A DNA stretch of 64,000 nucleotides, taken from Procambarus clarkii (taxonomy: Eukaryota > Arthropoda > Malacostraca > Decapoda > Cambaridae). The position numbers and the translations under genes were made by a program. Every line of letters starts with the position of its first letter. Position 1 is the stretch's first letter. The stretch lies in contig NC_091177.1 of NCBI RefSeq assembly GCF_040958095.1, positions 205,001 through 269,000 of the forward strand, in the 5' to 3' direction. Below the pieces are notes generated by a model. It made no database searches, was not told the DNA's origin, and saw nothing but the letters and a program-made list of their open reading frames with translations. Of the stretch, positions 48,791 through 59,407 are shown piece by piece.

Positions 48791-49528
48791 GCGGTGTAAG
48801 CAGGAGGTCAGACACAGGATACAGAATAGGAGATGAAGTACTTAATGAAACGGACAGAGAGAAAGATCTAGGAATTGATATCACACCAAACCTGTCTCCT
48901 GAAGCTCACATAAAAAGAATTACGTCTGCGGCATATGCGAGGCTGACTAACAACAGAACAGCTTTCAGGAACCTGTGTAAGGAATCATTCAGAATCTTGT
49001 ATACCACATACGTAAGACCAATCCTGGAGTATGCGGCCCCTGCATGGAGCCCGTACCTTGTCAAGCACAAGACGAAGCTGGAAAAAGTTCAGAGGTATGC
49101 CACTAGACTAGTCCCAGAACTAAGAAGCATGAGTTACGAAGTAAGGCTGCGAGAAATGCACCTCACGAGACTGGAAGACAGAAGAGGAAGAGGAGACATG
49201 ATTACTACCTACAAAATTCTCAGAGGAATTGACAGGGTAGATAAAGATAAACTGTTTAACACTGGAGGGACGCGAACAAGGGGACACAGGTGGAAACTGA
49301 GTGCCCAAATGAGCCACAGAGACGTTAGAAAGAACTTTTTCAGTGTCAGAGTAGTTTACAGATGGAATGCATTAGGCAGTGATGTGGTGGAGGCTGACTC
49401 CATACACAGTTTCAAATGTAGATATGATAGAGCCCAGTAGGCTCAGGAATCTGTACATCAGTTGATTAACGGTAGAGAGGCGGGACCAAAGAGCCAAAGC
49501 TCAACCCCCGCAACCACAGCTAGGTGAC
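48791..49528 (+). mobile_element. CR1-like LINE copy, subfamily A, severely 5' truncated
   Basis: Begins directly after (AC)9 inside the codons for the G-S-G-N-R-R-P-G region of the RT. It stays open through TGYRIGDEVLNETDREKDLG, VRPILEYAAPAWSPYLVKHK, TRTRGHRWKLSAQMSHRDV and FKCRYDRAQ to the TAG at 49438-49440. It differs from the intact copy at 59.4-63.9 kb at few residues, so it is young. The 3' UTR ends CAGCTAGGTGACTACACAC and runs into (AC)n. It lacks the catalytic FADD and cannot be active. Confidence 0.9.
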
Positions 49529-49529
49529 T

Positions 49530-49538
49530 ACACACACA

Positions 49539-49612
<74 letters not shown>
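49530..49612. repeat. (AC)n microsatellite between two CR1 copies
   Basis: About 40 AC units with one ACTC interruption. It joins the 3' tail of the copy at 48791-49528 to the 5' truncation point of the copy at 49613. Confidence 0.96.
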
Positions 49613-49615
<3 letters not shown>

Positions 49616-50743
49616 CCGCACATGAGACTGCTGTTCAAGCTCGAGAGGCAGGCGGGGGTGGGGGGAAAGGTCCTAGAATGGATAAGGAACTACTTAACAG
49701 GAAGGAGCCAAAGAGTTACGGTAAGGGGCGAGAAGTCGGACTGGCGAACAGTAACAAGTGGAGTACCACAAGGATCGGTGCTGGGACCAATTCTATTTCT
49801 TGTATATGTTAACGACATGTTTACAGGCGTAGAGTCCTACATGTCGATGTTTGCGGATGATGCAAAGTTGATGAGAAGAGTTGTGACAGATGAGGATTGC
49901 AGGATCCTCCAAGAGGACCTGAACAGATTGCAGAGATGGTCAGATAAATGGCTACTAGAATTCAACACGAGCAAATGTAAAGTTATGGAAATGGGACTAG
50001 GAGATAGGAGACCAAAGGGACAGTACACAATGAAGGGGAACAGCCTACCTGTAACGACGCGTGAAAGAGACCTGGGGGTGGACGTAACACCTAATCTATC
50101 TCCTGAGGCACATATTAATAGGATAACGACAGCAGCGTACTCTACACTGGCAAAAGTTAGAACATCATTCAGAAACCTAAGTAAGGAGGCATTTAGGGCG
50201 CTTTACACTGCCTACGTAAGGCCAGTCTTAGAGTATGCCGCCTCATCATGGAGTCCCCATCTGAAGAAGCATATAATGAAACTGGAAAAGGTTCAGAGGT
50301 TTGCAACGAGACTCGTCCCAGAGCTACGAGGGATGGGGTATGAAGAGCGCCTGAGGGAACTGTGCCTTACGACACTAGAAAGAAGAAGGGAGAGGGGGGA
50401 CATGATAGGAACGTATAAGATACTCAGAGGAATTGACAGAGTGGACATAGACGAAATGTTCACACGGAATAGTAGCAGAACGAGGGGACATGGATGGAAG
50501 CTTGAAACTCAGATGAGTCACAGAGATGTTAGGAAGTTTTCTTTTAGCGTGAGAGTAGTGGGGAAATGGAATGCACTTCAGGAACAGGTTGTGGAAGCAA
50601 ATACTATTCATAATTTTAAAACCAGGTATGATAGGGAAATGGGACAGGAGTCATTGCTGTAAACAACCGATGCTCGAAAGGCGGGATCCAAGAGTCAATG
50701 CTCGATCCTGCAGACACAACTAGGTGAGTACAACTAGGTGAGT
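49613..50743 (+). mobile_element. CR1-like LINE copy, subfamily B, 5' truncated in the RT
   Basis: Open from TVPHMRLLFKLERQAGVGG to the stop at 50660-50662. It contains TSGVPQGSVLGP, catalytic FADDAK, the VRPVLEYAASSWSPH/L-K-K block, SRTRGHGWKLETQMSHRDV and FKTRYDREMGQ. It differs from subfamily A in the C-terminus (EQVVEANTIHNF versus SDVVEADSIHSF) and in the 3' UTR (CAATGCTCGATCCTGCAGAC). The tail is CAACTAGGTGAGTAC twice, then a short (AC)n. No ORF1 or endonuclease. Confidence 0.9.
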
Positions 50744-52519
50744 ACACACACAGGTCAGGATAAGCGAGGCGAGGACAAACAAGCCAGCAAGGCAGGGGGG
50801 GGGGCTCTACAATATCCAGGAGGCACTCGCTTACAATTATTAATGGCAACTCCCTGTTTCCCGCCTCCTCCATTTCCACGGCATGTGTCGCCTTCTGCAC
50901 CCGGGTGTTGCCGGGTGTAGAAGCGTGTTGTTGGGTGTAGGAGAGTGTTGTAGGGTGTTACACGGTGCTCTTGTGTGTGTCGAAGTGTATATGGCTGTGT
51001 GGGGAATGGGTGTTGCTGGGAACACATGGGGGGGAGGTGTATTGCAGATGTATACATGTATTTGTAAGGGTTAAACTGGGTGTAGAACTGACAGACTGAT
51101 TGAACTAGAATTTATTTGGCGACGTAGCAGCTACGTCACTGAAGAAGAGTGAACAAACTATCCCGCTAACTTATACGCTAGATTAGGTCAAGTTGGTTTA
51201 AGGCAGGCTCGACTATGTTAGGACAGGTTAGGTTAGGTTATGTTTGGGGTACGTTAGATCAACAATCAAAGATAATTCCGTAAGAAATTCTTTGTACCGT
51301 ATTAGCACCAGAGGGCATATTTCTAGAGGATGGAACACACTTAGTTTGTCTCCTATCCTTAGGATTTCCCAAGGTTGTACACATCCTTCACCACACACCC
51401 CCTCCCCCAGATCCCCCACCCCCACACACCACTCTCACACCCCTGTCCCCTATCCCCTCCGCCCCCCACCTGCCTCCCCCTCATCCCTCACCTGTCCTTT
51501 AAGTCTGCAAATCCATCTCTATCTAATTTGTAGCTGGCTCCTGCGCCCAGACGCCGGGGAGCGCTGAAACCCGGCCAGTAACGTTGTTATCTAGTCCTCC
51601 CTTGAGGGTAGAAGCCATTCCCCCCTTGCCCCCTAGCTCCCATTCCATGCCTCTGCCTCTTTCCCTTCCATGCCTCTCTTTGTCCCCATCCCCATACCTT
51701 CCCCTTGTCTATTCTGCCCCTTTCCCTTCTTTGCTCCATGCCTACCCTTGGCCCGCCCGTTCCTTTCCTTGTCTACTCTGCCCTCTCAGCTCCGTGTCCC
51801 CGACTTTCTCTTATCCTGCACTCCTTGTTGTCCCCCTATATTCCCTTTTCGCATTTGGTGTCAGAGCTCCAGTGATGTACCGTGTGTCCATTTGTGTTAC
51901 CATCATCAAGTTCCTCATACTTCAATCTCCTTTTAACCAGTCGTGCAACTTCTCTTATCTGTGTTTAACTTTATTTCCTTAATACCTGTCATCCCCTGGA
52001 ATCATGTCGTTTATCATGGTTTCCACTATTGTAATAATCTCCAGATTTCTTTCTCTAACCTTTTATTTTATTTCCTCGGCTTTGTTTGGCATTCCATCTG
52101 CATTGGTATGTATATCTCGAAGGTCTTCTTGGACACACTGTTTCCCCAAGTTCTCAAAGCACTCGGTTGTGTGTGTGCCTGATAGTGTGGGCTCCAGGGA
52201 GAGTTGGAGGATATACTACTGTGATGATGATGATGAGTTGTGACTTAGAAAGTTGATGCAGAAGCAGGAGCTGAGGAACGAGAAGGAGCTGCAGGGGATT
52301 TATGGGCTGAGGGGAGTGAGGAGTAGAGGGTGACTGATAAGAAATGGGCTGAAGGCCAAGTATGGGGCTGACCGGAAGTGATGGGCAGCGTTGGATTGAA
52401 GGGCAGATAGGGGGCTGATGTCGAGAGGTGGGCTGCGGGGGGGGGGGCTTAGGGGGGTAAGAGGGGGGCTAAGAGGTTTAGGGGAGTTTCAGAGAAGAGT
52501 TCGGCTGAGATCTACTACT
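50744..52519. other. unassigned sequence
   Basis: 50880-51070 has G/T-biased GTGTTGnnGGGTGTAG-type near-repeats. A short (GGTTA)3 lies at 51226-51240. 51390-51500 and 51590-51830 are pyrimidine-rich, and 52240-52500 is purine-rich (GAGGGGGCTGA-like phrases). No gene recognised. Confidence 0.4.
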
Positions 52520-52522
52520 TGT

Positions 52523-52582
52523 GGTGGCTGACTCAACACACATTTTCAAATGTAGATATGATAAAGCCCAATAGGCTCAGCA

Positions 52583-52583
<1 letters not shown>
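52523..52583 (+). mobile_element. CR1-like LINE 3' snippet, subfamily A
   Basis: GTGGTGGCTGACTCAACACA, then TTTCAAATGTAGATATGATA and AGCCCAATAGGCTCAGCAAT, running into (AC)n at 52584-52613. It lacks the usual tail beyond this point. Confidence 0.75.

Positions 52584-52613
<30 letters not shown>
52584..52613. repeat. (AC)n microsatellite
   Basis: 15 AC units between a CR1 snippet and a minus-strand SINE. Confidence 0.95.
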
Positions 52614-52616
<3 letters not shown>

Positions 52617-52788
52617 GAAGCAGCCCGTAGCAGCTGTCTAACGCCCAGGTACCTATTTACTGTTATGTGAACAGGGGGCATCAGGGTGAAAGAAACTCTG
52701 CCCATTTGTTTCTGCCTCAGCCGGGAATAGAACCTGGGGCCCTTATGACTACGACCCCCGAACGCTGTCCACTTAGCTACCAGACCCC
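52614..52788 (-). mobile_element. tRNA-derived SINE, family 2 (minus strand)
   Basis: The minus strand has an A-box-like TGGTAGCTAAGTGG and a B-box-like GGTTCTATTCC (52724-52734), then GGGCAGAGTTTCTTTCACCC, CAGTAAATAGGTACCTGGG and CAGCTGCTACGGGCTGCTTC. The core equals that of family 1, but the head differs and the GGACCGGGCCGC 3' module is absent. It lies between (AC)n and a CR1 3' end. Confidence 0.75.
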
Positions 52789-52795
52789 TGTGTGT

Positions 52796-53332
52796 GTACT
52801 CACCTATTTGTACTCACCTATTTGTACTCACCTATTTGTGCTTGCAGTATCGAGCATTGACTCTTGGATCCCGCCTTTCCAGCCATCGGTTGTTTACACC
52901 AATGACTCCTGTCCCATTTCCCTATCATACCTAGTTTTAAAATTATGAATAGAGTTTGCTTCCACAACCTGCTCCTTAAGTGCATTCCATTTTTCCACTA
53001 CTCTCACGCTAAAAGAATACTTCCTAACATCTCTGTGACTTATCTGAGTTTCCAGCTTCCACCCATGTCCCCTCGTTCTGTTACTATTACGTGTGAACAT
53101 TGCATCTATTTCCACTTTATCAATTCCCCTGAGTATTTTAGACGTTCCTATCATATCCCCTCTCTCCCTTCTTTTTTCTAGAGTCGTAATGTTCAATTCC
53201 TTCAGGGGCTCTTCATATCCCATCCCTCGTAACTCTGGGACAAGCCTCGTCGCAAACTTCTGAACCTTTTCCAGTTTCCTTATGTGTTTCTTCAGGTGGG
53301 GACTCCATGATGGCGCGGCATACTTCAAGACT
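52796..53332 (-). mobile_element. CR1-like LINE copy, subfamily B, 5' truncated (minus strand)
   Basis: The minus strand opens directly after a (GT/AC)n tract with TPVLKYAAPSWSPHLKKHIR and continues through LVPELRGMGYEE, NRTRGHGWKLETQISHRDV and FKTRYDREMGQESLV to a stop near 52894. The tail repeats ACAAATAGGTGAGTAC three times and then a short (AC)n. No RT active site remains. Confidence 0.9.
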
Positions 53333-53352
53333 GGTGTGTGTGTGTGTGTGTG
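53333..53352. repeat. (GT)n at a CR1 5' truncation point
   Basis: About 10 GT units flush with the start of the CR1 copy at 52796-53332. Confidence 0.9.
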
Positions 53353-53397
53353 CACTCATTGTAGTGTGCTTGAGTGTAAGTCTCAGGAAACAGTTAT

Positions 53398-53398
<1 letters not shown>

Positions 53399-53471
<73 letters not shown>
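53399..53471. repeat. (CT)n microsatellite
   Basis: About 36 CT units. Confidence 0.95.
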
Positions 53472-53475
<4 letters not shown>

Positions 53476-53744
53476 CCTCTTCTCATCTACTGAAATGTGC
53501 CCCAAGAGAGTCGTTCAGGACTCTATCACTCCTATTCCTACGTTCCTTTATGTTTAGTCCTTCCCGTTCTTCCTTCCTTCTCTTTCTTCATTCATTCAAT
53601 ATTCTTTCGAGCTTTTACTCATTCACGTATTTATTTCCTGCTTTACTAAAGGACTCATTCATTTGTTTTGTTTAATTTAAGGGTTGTCTCTAGATTTAGT
53701 TGATGTGGTTAGATGTTTATAACATTTTAAAACCCACACACCAC

Positions 53745-53960
53745 CATCTTAACATCACCATCACAACACCACCATCACAACACCACCATCACAACACCAC
53801 CATCACAACACCACCATCACAACACCACCATCACAACACCACCATCACAACACCACCATCTTAACATCACCACCATCACAACACCACCATCACAACACCA
53901 CCATCACAACACACAGCATCACAACACCACCATCACAACACACAGCATCACCATCCTAAC
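53745..53960. repeat. 14-bp tandem repeat
   Basis: About 14 copies of AACACCACCATCAC, with TTAAC and ACAGC variants at both ends. Confidence 0.93.
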
Positions 53961-54161
53961 ACCACCATACCTACCTACCCCATCACAATATGGTCCTAGC
54001 ATCATCATAAGACCTCACAACCGCCACAACACAACTACAACACCATAACTACAACAAACACCAACAGACCAAACACTACCACCACCACCACAACCAAACA
54101 CAAATGTTGGGTTTACGCTGCTCTACCAAGATCCACAACACTAAACAGTCACAGTTGAGGG

Positions 54162-54163
<2 letters not shown>

Positions 54164-54240
<77 letters not shown>

Positions 54241-54254
54241 ACACACACACACAC
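54164..54254. repeat. (AC)n microsatellite
   Basis: About 45 AC units with one ACAT step near 54235. Confidence 0.96.
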
Positions 54255-54854
54255 GCACACTGTGCAAGAAGGTAGGTGAAACACTGCATGACACTGATTT
54301 TCGTTATCATTCACAGCATAAAAGCAACTAATGTTATGATTCGGTAGTATCATAGCTGGGGGTCAACACTGATCGGTTATGACATGATAGGAAAAACGGA
54401 TGTTATATATCACCAGTGGACGATATATGTAAATTAGTAAGCCTAAAGATCAGTGTGGTCCGGTACATGAAACTATTATATGGCTGTAAACTTTTTGCCA
54501 CTTACCCTCATGATGGGGTGGGGGGGGGGTGTGAACAATATACTAATTAAACTTACAAATTTAGCTATAAAAGGTTACCTATAAATATAGCACTCATGCT
54601 GCATTGAAGCGTGTTAGTGACAGGCAGAAGTAACAGTATTAGCAACCAAAATTAACAGCAGCATACAGCAGTAACATCAGCAGCAGTCAACAGTAACAGT
54701 CATCAGTAACAACAGTCACAGTAGCAACAAAAGCAAGACATAAGTACATAAGCAGCCAGCATGAGGAACAAAATCAACACTAGAACAAGATGCGTTGAAG
54801 GAACAGAAACAAGAAGCAGACACGGGAGAAGAGGAAGGAGGCTTATTAGTAGCA

Positions 54855-54895
54855 GCAGAAGCAGCAACAGCAGCAGCAGCAGCAGCAGCAGAAAA
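54855..54895. repeat. (CAG)n-rich tract
   Basis: Two short CAG/AAG/CAA stretches followed by about eight uninterrupted CAG units. The 54600-54800 region before it is also rich in CAGTAACA-type phrases. Confidence 0.85.
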
Positions 54896-54944
54896 CAGTG
54901 CCCTCTGGAGGACTCCGAAGCAGTGTATGTGTGTGTGCGTGTGT

Positions 54945-54962
54945 GTGTATGTGTGTGAGTGC

Positions 54963-55034
<72 letters not shown>
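54945..55034. repeat. (GT)n microsatellite
   Basis: GTAT and GAGT interruptions on the left, then over 30 pure GT units. Confidence 0.95.
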
Positions 55035-55036
<2 letters not shown>

Positions 55037-55507
55037 GAGGGAGGTTGCCCAATAATCCGGGTAGGTCCCAAGGGAGTCTGGTTGGCTGGTTGGCTTAGCG
55101 GGTGCTTTCCAGGGGCACGACATCAAAATGGTGGGCCCCCGTGTATCAAAGGAAATGGTTGTCACATTCAGAGGCTGAGTTATTCGAGCAGGAAAGACGC
55201 AGATGCACCAGTTTAATGTTATTGACTGTGATCGACATCCATTTCGATACCGGGGAGCCTGGTTAGGGAGCAGATGAGGGAGGGAGGGAGAGAGGAAGGG
55301 AGAGGGAGGGAGGGAGGGAAGGAAGCAGAGAGGGAGTAAAGGGAGGGAACAGGGAGAATGTGGTTCATTTCATACCTCTCCGCGAGGCAGGAGTCTGGTA
55401 TGTGTGTACACACTGCTGGCGGCGCTGCTGCAGTGCGTGTTGGAGGGACACCTGGCCTACTGATTCTCACAGGGACGTTGTTCCCTCCTTCGGGTTCCAT
55501 TTCTAAA
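55035..55507. other. unassigned sequence
   Basis: Includes a purine-rich GGGAGGGAGGG stretch (55285-55335). No gene recognised. Confidence 0.4.
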
Positions 55508-55585
55508 GTATGCGTGCGTGTGTGTGCGTGTGTGTGTGTGCGTGTGCGTGTGCGTGTGCGTGTGCGTGTGCGTGTGTGTGTGTGT

Positions 55586-55630
<45 letters not shown>
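55508..55630. repeat. GT/GC microsatellite
   Basis: (GT)n with a periodic TGCG substructure (GTGCGT repeated at 55537-55575), then GT and a short AG run. Confidence 0.93.
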
Positions 55631-55631
<1 letters not shown>

Positions 55632-55754
55632 AAGCCGACAATACGTTCCCTCACACCGACTCAACATCACTCCATCATTTCGGGAAAATCGGAGGACCAT
55701 TCATGCAAAACCAAACGCTGGGTGGGAGGAATTCGTCCAGAAATGTCGCTGGTG

Positions 55755-55778
55755 TTTTTTTTTTTTTTTTTTTTTTTG
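55755..55778. repeat. poly(T) tract
   Basis: About 23 consecutive T, the longest homopolymer in this part of the window. No retroposon body was recognised beside it. Confidence 0.85.
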
Positions 55779-56059
55779 GTCTCTGTCTCTCTCTGTGTGT
55801 GTCTCGGTGTTTTAGTTGAAAATTCGACAGATTATGGTATCTCTATGCTCCTCCTCCTCCCTTCTTCTTCGCTGTTCTAGGTCTTCATAATTTTCTTCCT
55901 CCTCTTATTAAAATGTTATTCTGACTTATCTCTAAAATACTGTTACAGTCTCTGAACAACTTAAAATGCCCCATCATCCTGGTTCTTAGATCAATGCAAT
56001 GACTCACCCTGTCATTTACATTTACAATTTTGAATCGAATTAACTAAACAACTTCTAAC

Positions 56060-56101
56060 AAATTCCACTTATTAACAGCTCTAACATTGAAAAAGTTTTT
56101 T

Positions 56102-56105
<4 letters not shown>
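56060..56105 (-). mobile_element. CR1-like LINE snippet (minus strand)
   Basis: The minus strand reads KKTFSMLELLIS in one frame and an FFNVRAVNKWNLL-like sequence in another, the conserved NFFSVRVVSKWNAL block. It abuts (GT)n at 56106, where its 5' end would lie. Confidence 0.55.

Positions 56106-56148
<43 letters not shown>
56106..56148. repeat. (GT)n microsatellite
   Basis: About 21 GT units flush with a CR1 snippet. Confidence 0.95.
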
Positions 56149-56150
<2 letters not shown>

Positions 56151-56501
56151 CGCACGCATGCGCACGCAAAAAAAAAGTGACCACAACACTTTATCTCTAG
56201 AAATAATAAACAACTACATTAGAGCTGCGCTTTCGCATATCGCGTATTCTATTCGGTATTAAGACGAAGACATTATCCGAGCAAGCCACACTGAAGGTAT
56301 GTGTTGGCAAGGCGAAATGGAGAACTATGATTCCCAAGGCAGTCGGAGCCCCGGAAGATGATCTATTATGACAAATGAGACGCGTGGGATTTATTGGCGG
56401 GGATTATTAGGGCGAGTCAAGGAAGGAGGTAGGATTTATCCGTAATGGATACATTGCAGCCACAAGTATCAATGCCGGCCTGGGTAATCTCCCTCGAACG
56501 C
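56149..56501. other. unassigned single-copy-looking sequence
   Basis: Balanced composition with no recognised gene or repeat. Confidence 0.4.

Positions 56502-56570
<69 letters not shown>
56502..56570. repeat. (GT)n microsatellite
   Basis: About 33 GT units, followed 50 bp later by (AC)n of opposite phase. Confidence 0.95.
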
Positions 56571-56571
<1 letters not shown>

Positions 56572-56618
56572 TGTCAACTTGGCTTGTGACACACACAGAT
56601 TTATATAAGACGTTTAGA

Positions 56619-56699
<81 letters not shown>
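56619..56699. repeat. (AC)n microsatellite
   Basis: About 40 AC units flush with a CR1 snippet at 56700. Confidence 0.95.
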
Positions 56700-56700
<1 letters not shown>

Positions 56701-56775
56701 ACATGTCAAAAAGAACTTTTTTCAATGTTAGAGCTGTTAGTAAGTGGAATAGGTTAGACGTAGAATTTAGGTGAA
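56700..56775 (+). mobile_element. CR1-like LINE snippet
   Basis: HMSKRTFFNVRAVSKWNRLD corresponds to the SHRDVRKNFFSVRVVSKWNA block of the intact CR1. It begins at the same point as the minus-strand snippet at 56060-56105. Confidence 0.7.
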
Positions 56776-57243
56776 TACACACTATATATAATTAAATATA
56801 TATATTAAAATGCCTTTGTGTCTGTGGTTGATGGCCAGATGTTAAATTTATCGAGAAATTAGCCATTTCCTCATTTTTTCCTTCTTAAATAGCTAAACTA
56901 AACTCTTCCTTCCTCCCACTACTACTTCTAATCTCTCTATTCCTCCTTATCTCTACTTATCTCTTTCTACTCCTCATCTCTACTTTTAATATATATTTAT
57001 TCCTTATTCTCTACTCATTCCTATCTCGCTCTTCCTTCTTATCTCCCTAAACCTTATTCTTAAATATTTCCTCTTCCATCAATATGTATTTTTTCCTTTA
57101 TGCACGTAAATTTATCATCTATTCCTATCTTACGAAAGCTTTCAAAATTATTCATATTAATAAACTTCTAAGCACATGTATTATTTCGAACTAATCTTAA
57201 GCTTCCCTGTGGTACACAGCAGCTCAAGGTGCTTGAGGTCAGG
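56776..57243. other. AT-rich and pyrimidine-rich unassigned sequence
   Basis: 56880-57060 has repeated CTCCTTATCTCTACT-like phrases. No gene. Confidence 0.45.
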
Positions 57244-57499
57244 GGCCAGATTCAGGAAGCAGTTACGCAAGTACTTACAAACGTGTACATCTTTCTTCAA
57301 TCTTTGACGGCTTTGGTTACATTTATTAAACAGTTTACAAGCATGAAAACTTTCCAATGAATAGTTGTTATTGTTATAAACAGCCTCCTGATGCGTCGAA
57401 GCTCATTAACTGTTAAATTTTGTAAACAAAGCCGCCAAAGATTGAGAAAAAGATGTATAGGTTCGTAAGTGCTTGCGTAACTGCTTCGTGAATCTGGCG
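57244..57499. mobile_element. foldback MITE, second copy of the 256-bp family
   Basis: Same length and termini as 30859-31114, with scattered substitutions (e.g. CAGGAAGCAG for CACGAAGCAG near the left end). A GTCAG flanks both sides (before GGGGCC and after CTGGC) and may be a short target duplication. Confidence 0.88.
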
Positions 57500-58019
57500 T
57501 CAGGTCTGGAACACCGCCACCTGAATTTCCCCTTTACATTTTCTCTGAAATATCCTGATTTGACACTAGTTTCATTTTTCTATGCAGAATTCTAAAAATA
57601 TTATCTCGTTCCCATGAAATAACATCACGTATCTCTTGAGTTGATATAATGTGTACAAGTTATCCCACCTTACAGGTCGGCCTACTATGTATAATATACT
57701 ACCATTTTCTATTAATATCCTAACCTTATGTATCCTGTTATTGCCATTTAGGACGCGCCACAGACTTTCATTTTCTGTGAAGCGGGTGATGTATTACTTG
57801 GCTTCCATTTGCTCTTAAATATCCTGGCGTATTGCCCGGTTTACAATTTTCCATGAATACTCCTTTCTTTACGCCGTCGACGACTTCCCTCGTTCCAGAA
57901 TACCTGAGATTCAATTATTTCCTTCAGTGTATTGCACCCAGACAGACAGACACAGCTCCAGCAGTAAACCTTTTTCTCCCTCTTATTCCAGACCCACGAA
58001 GAATCAGCCCCCTCCTCCC
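57500..58019. other. unassigned AT-rich sequence
   Basis: No gene or repeat recognised. Confidence 0.4.
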
Positions 58020-58031
58020 CCTCTCTCTCTC

Positions 58032-58082
<51 letters not shown>

Positions 58083-58104
58083 CTCTCGCTCTCTCGCTCT
58101 CTCG

Positions 58105-58200
<96 letters not shown>
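58020..58200. repeat. (CT)n microsatellite with periodic CTCTCG
   Basis: About 90 CT units. A CG replaces CT at regular 8-10 base steps in 58080-58112, a small internal repeat. Confidence 0.96.
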
Positions 58201-58202
<2 letters not shown>

Positions 58203-58224
58203 GTAATCATCTCGGACTGTCACT

Positions 58225-58412
58225 CCAAGCGAGACGATGGAGCGACGGTCTCGCTTCATGCAGGTCGGCGTTCAATCCCCGACCGTCCAAGTGGTTGGGC
58301 ACCATTCCTCTCCCTCTTAAACCCCCCCCCCTCCCACCCCAAATTCTTATTTTGCTCCCTTCCAAGTGCTATATAGTCGTAATGGCTTGGCGCTTTTCCC
58401 TGATAGTTCCCT
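58225..58412 (+). mobile_element. tRNA-derived SINE, family 3
   Basis: The head GATGGAGCGACGGTCTCGCT is followed by GTTCAATCCCC (B-box-like), CAAGTGGTTGGGCACCATTC and the tail AGTGCTATATAGTCGTAATG/GCTTGGCGC. Same order as the minus-strand copy at 1345-1546. Confidence 0.7.
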
Positions 58413-58521
58413 TCTCTCCTCTACACAGCATGGTTCCAGAGCCACGAAGACCAACTCTTACTTCTCCTTCTTCGTCCTCTTCTTCATTTCAGTCCTCCGA
58501 TGACCACCTCCTTGCGACCTT

Positions 58522-58566
58522 GCGATGATTTCGTGGCTCAACATCCCCGCGGCCCGGTCCTCGACC
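58522..58566 (-). mobile_element. SINE family 1, 3' fragment (minus strand)
   Basis: GATGATTTCGTGGCTCAACA then CCGCGGCCCGGTCCTCGACC matches the 3' module of family 1, without its core or head. Confidence 0.6.
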
Positions 58567-58839
58567 TCTGACAACCTTATTTCCTCTGTTTTTTTGTTCT
58601 GGAGTAAAAAATATATAGCCTTTTTTTACGCTTTTCCTTATTCCATCCTTGTTCCAGAGCCACATACACGCAACCTCAGCTTTCCCTCCCTTCTTTCCTG
58701 GTTCCTAACACCAATTATTACCTTCCCAGACTCACGGGGAACCTTTCCCTGCCTTCACCTTTCCAGTCGCAAGGTGACCCAAACCCAACCATCACCTTTC
58801 CAGAGACACTTCAATGTCCTTAATAACATCTTCATGACG

Positions 58840-58990
58840 TGTATATATGAATCAGTCGAACCCAGCCACTACCGGGTTCGATTGATTCCCGGCCGAGGCA
58901 GAAACAAATGAGCAGAGTTTCTCACCTGATGCCCCTGTTCATTTAGCAGTAAATAGGTACCTGGGAGTTAGACAGCTGCTTTGGGCTCCA
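58840..58990 (+). mobile_element. tRNA-derived SINE, family 2
   Basis: A B-box-like GGTTCGATTGATTCCC with four extra bases is followed by GCCGAGGCAGAAACAAATGA, CCTGATGCCCCTGTTCATTT and AGTAAATAGGTACCTGGGA, the family 2 order. The 3' end is decayed. Confidence 0.7.
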
Positions 58991-59029
58991 TCCTGGAGAT
59001 GTGTGAGTGTTTGAGAGAAATATATGTAC

Positions 59030-59169
59030 AGTACTAGATATGATGAAGGGAAAAAGAGGTCCGGAGTCAGTACATTTGACAACCGATGGTTAGAATGGTT
59101 GGGTCCAAGAGCTAACTGCTCAATCCAGACAAAAAGCAGTCAGAAATAGCAAATAAAAATTATAAGTAG

Positions 59170-59171
<2 letters not shown>
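59030..59171 (+). mobile_element. CR1-like LINE 3' UTR fragment, subfamily B
   Basis: TACTAGATATGATGAAGGGA, CAACCGATGGTTAGAATGG and GGGTCCAAGAGCTAACTGCT follow the 3' UTR of the copy at 49613-50743. The tail AAGTAGGTACACACAC runs into (AC)n, beyond which the complete CR1 begins. Confidence 0.65.
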
Positions 59172-59394
<223 letters not shown>

Positions 59395-59407
59395 TCATAG
59401 GGAAATC

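Noticed and set aside
51226..51240. GGTTAGGTTA-type run resembling the arthropod TTAGG telomere repeat
   Set aside because: Only about three units, isolated; similar single motifs occur at 19391 and 39577. Too short to be an interstitial telomere array.
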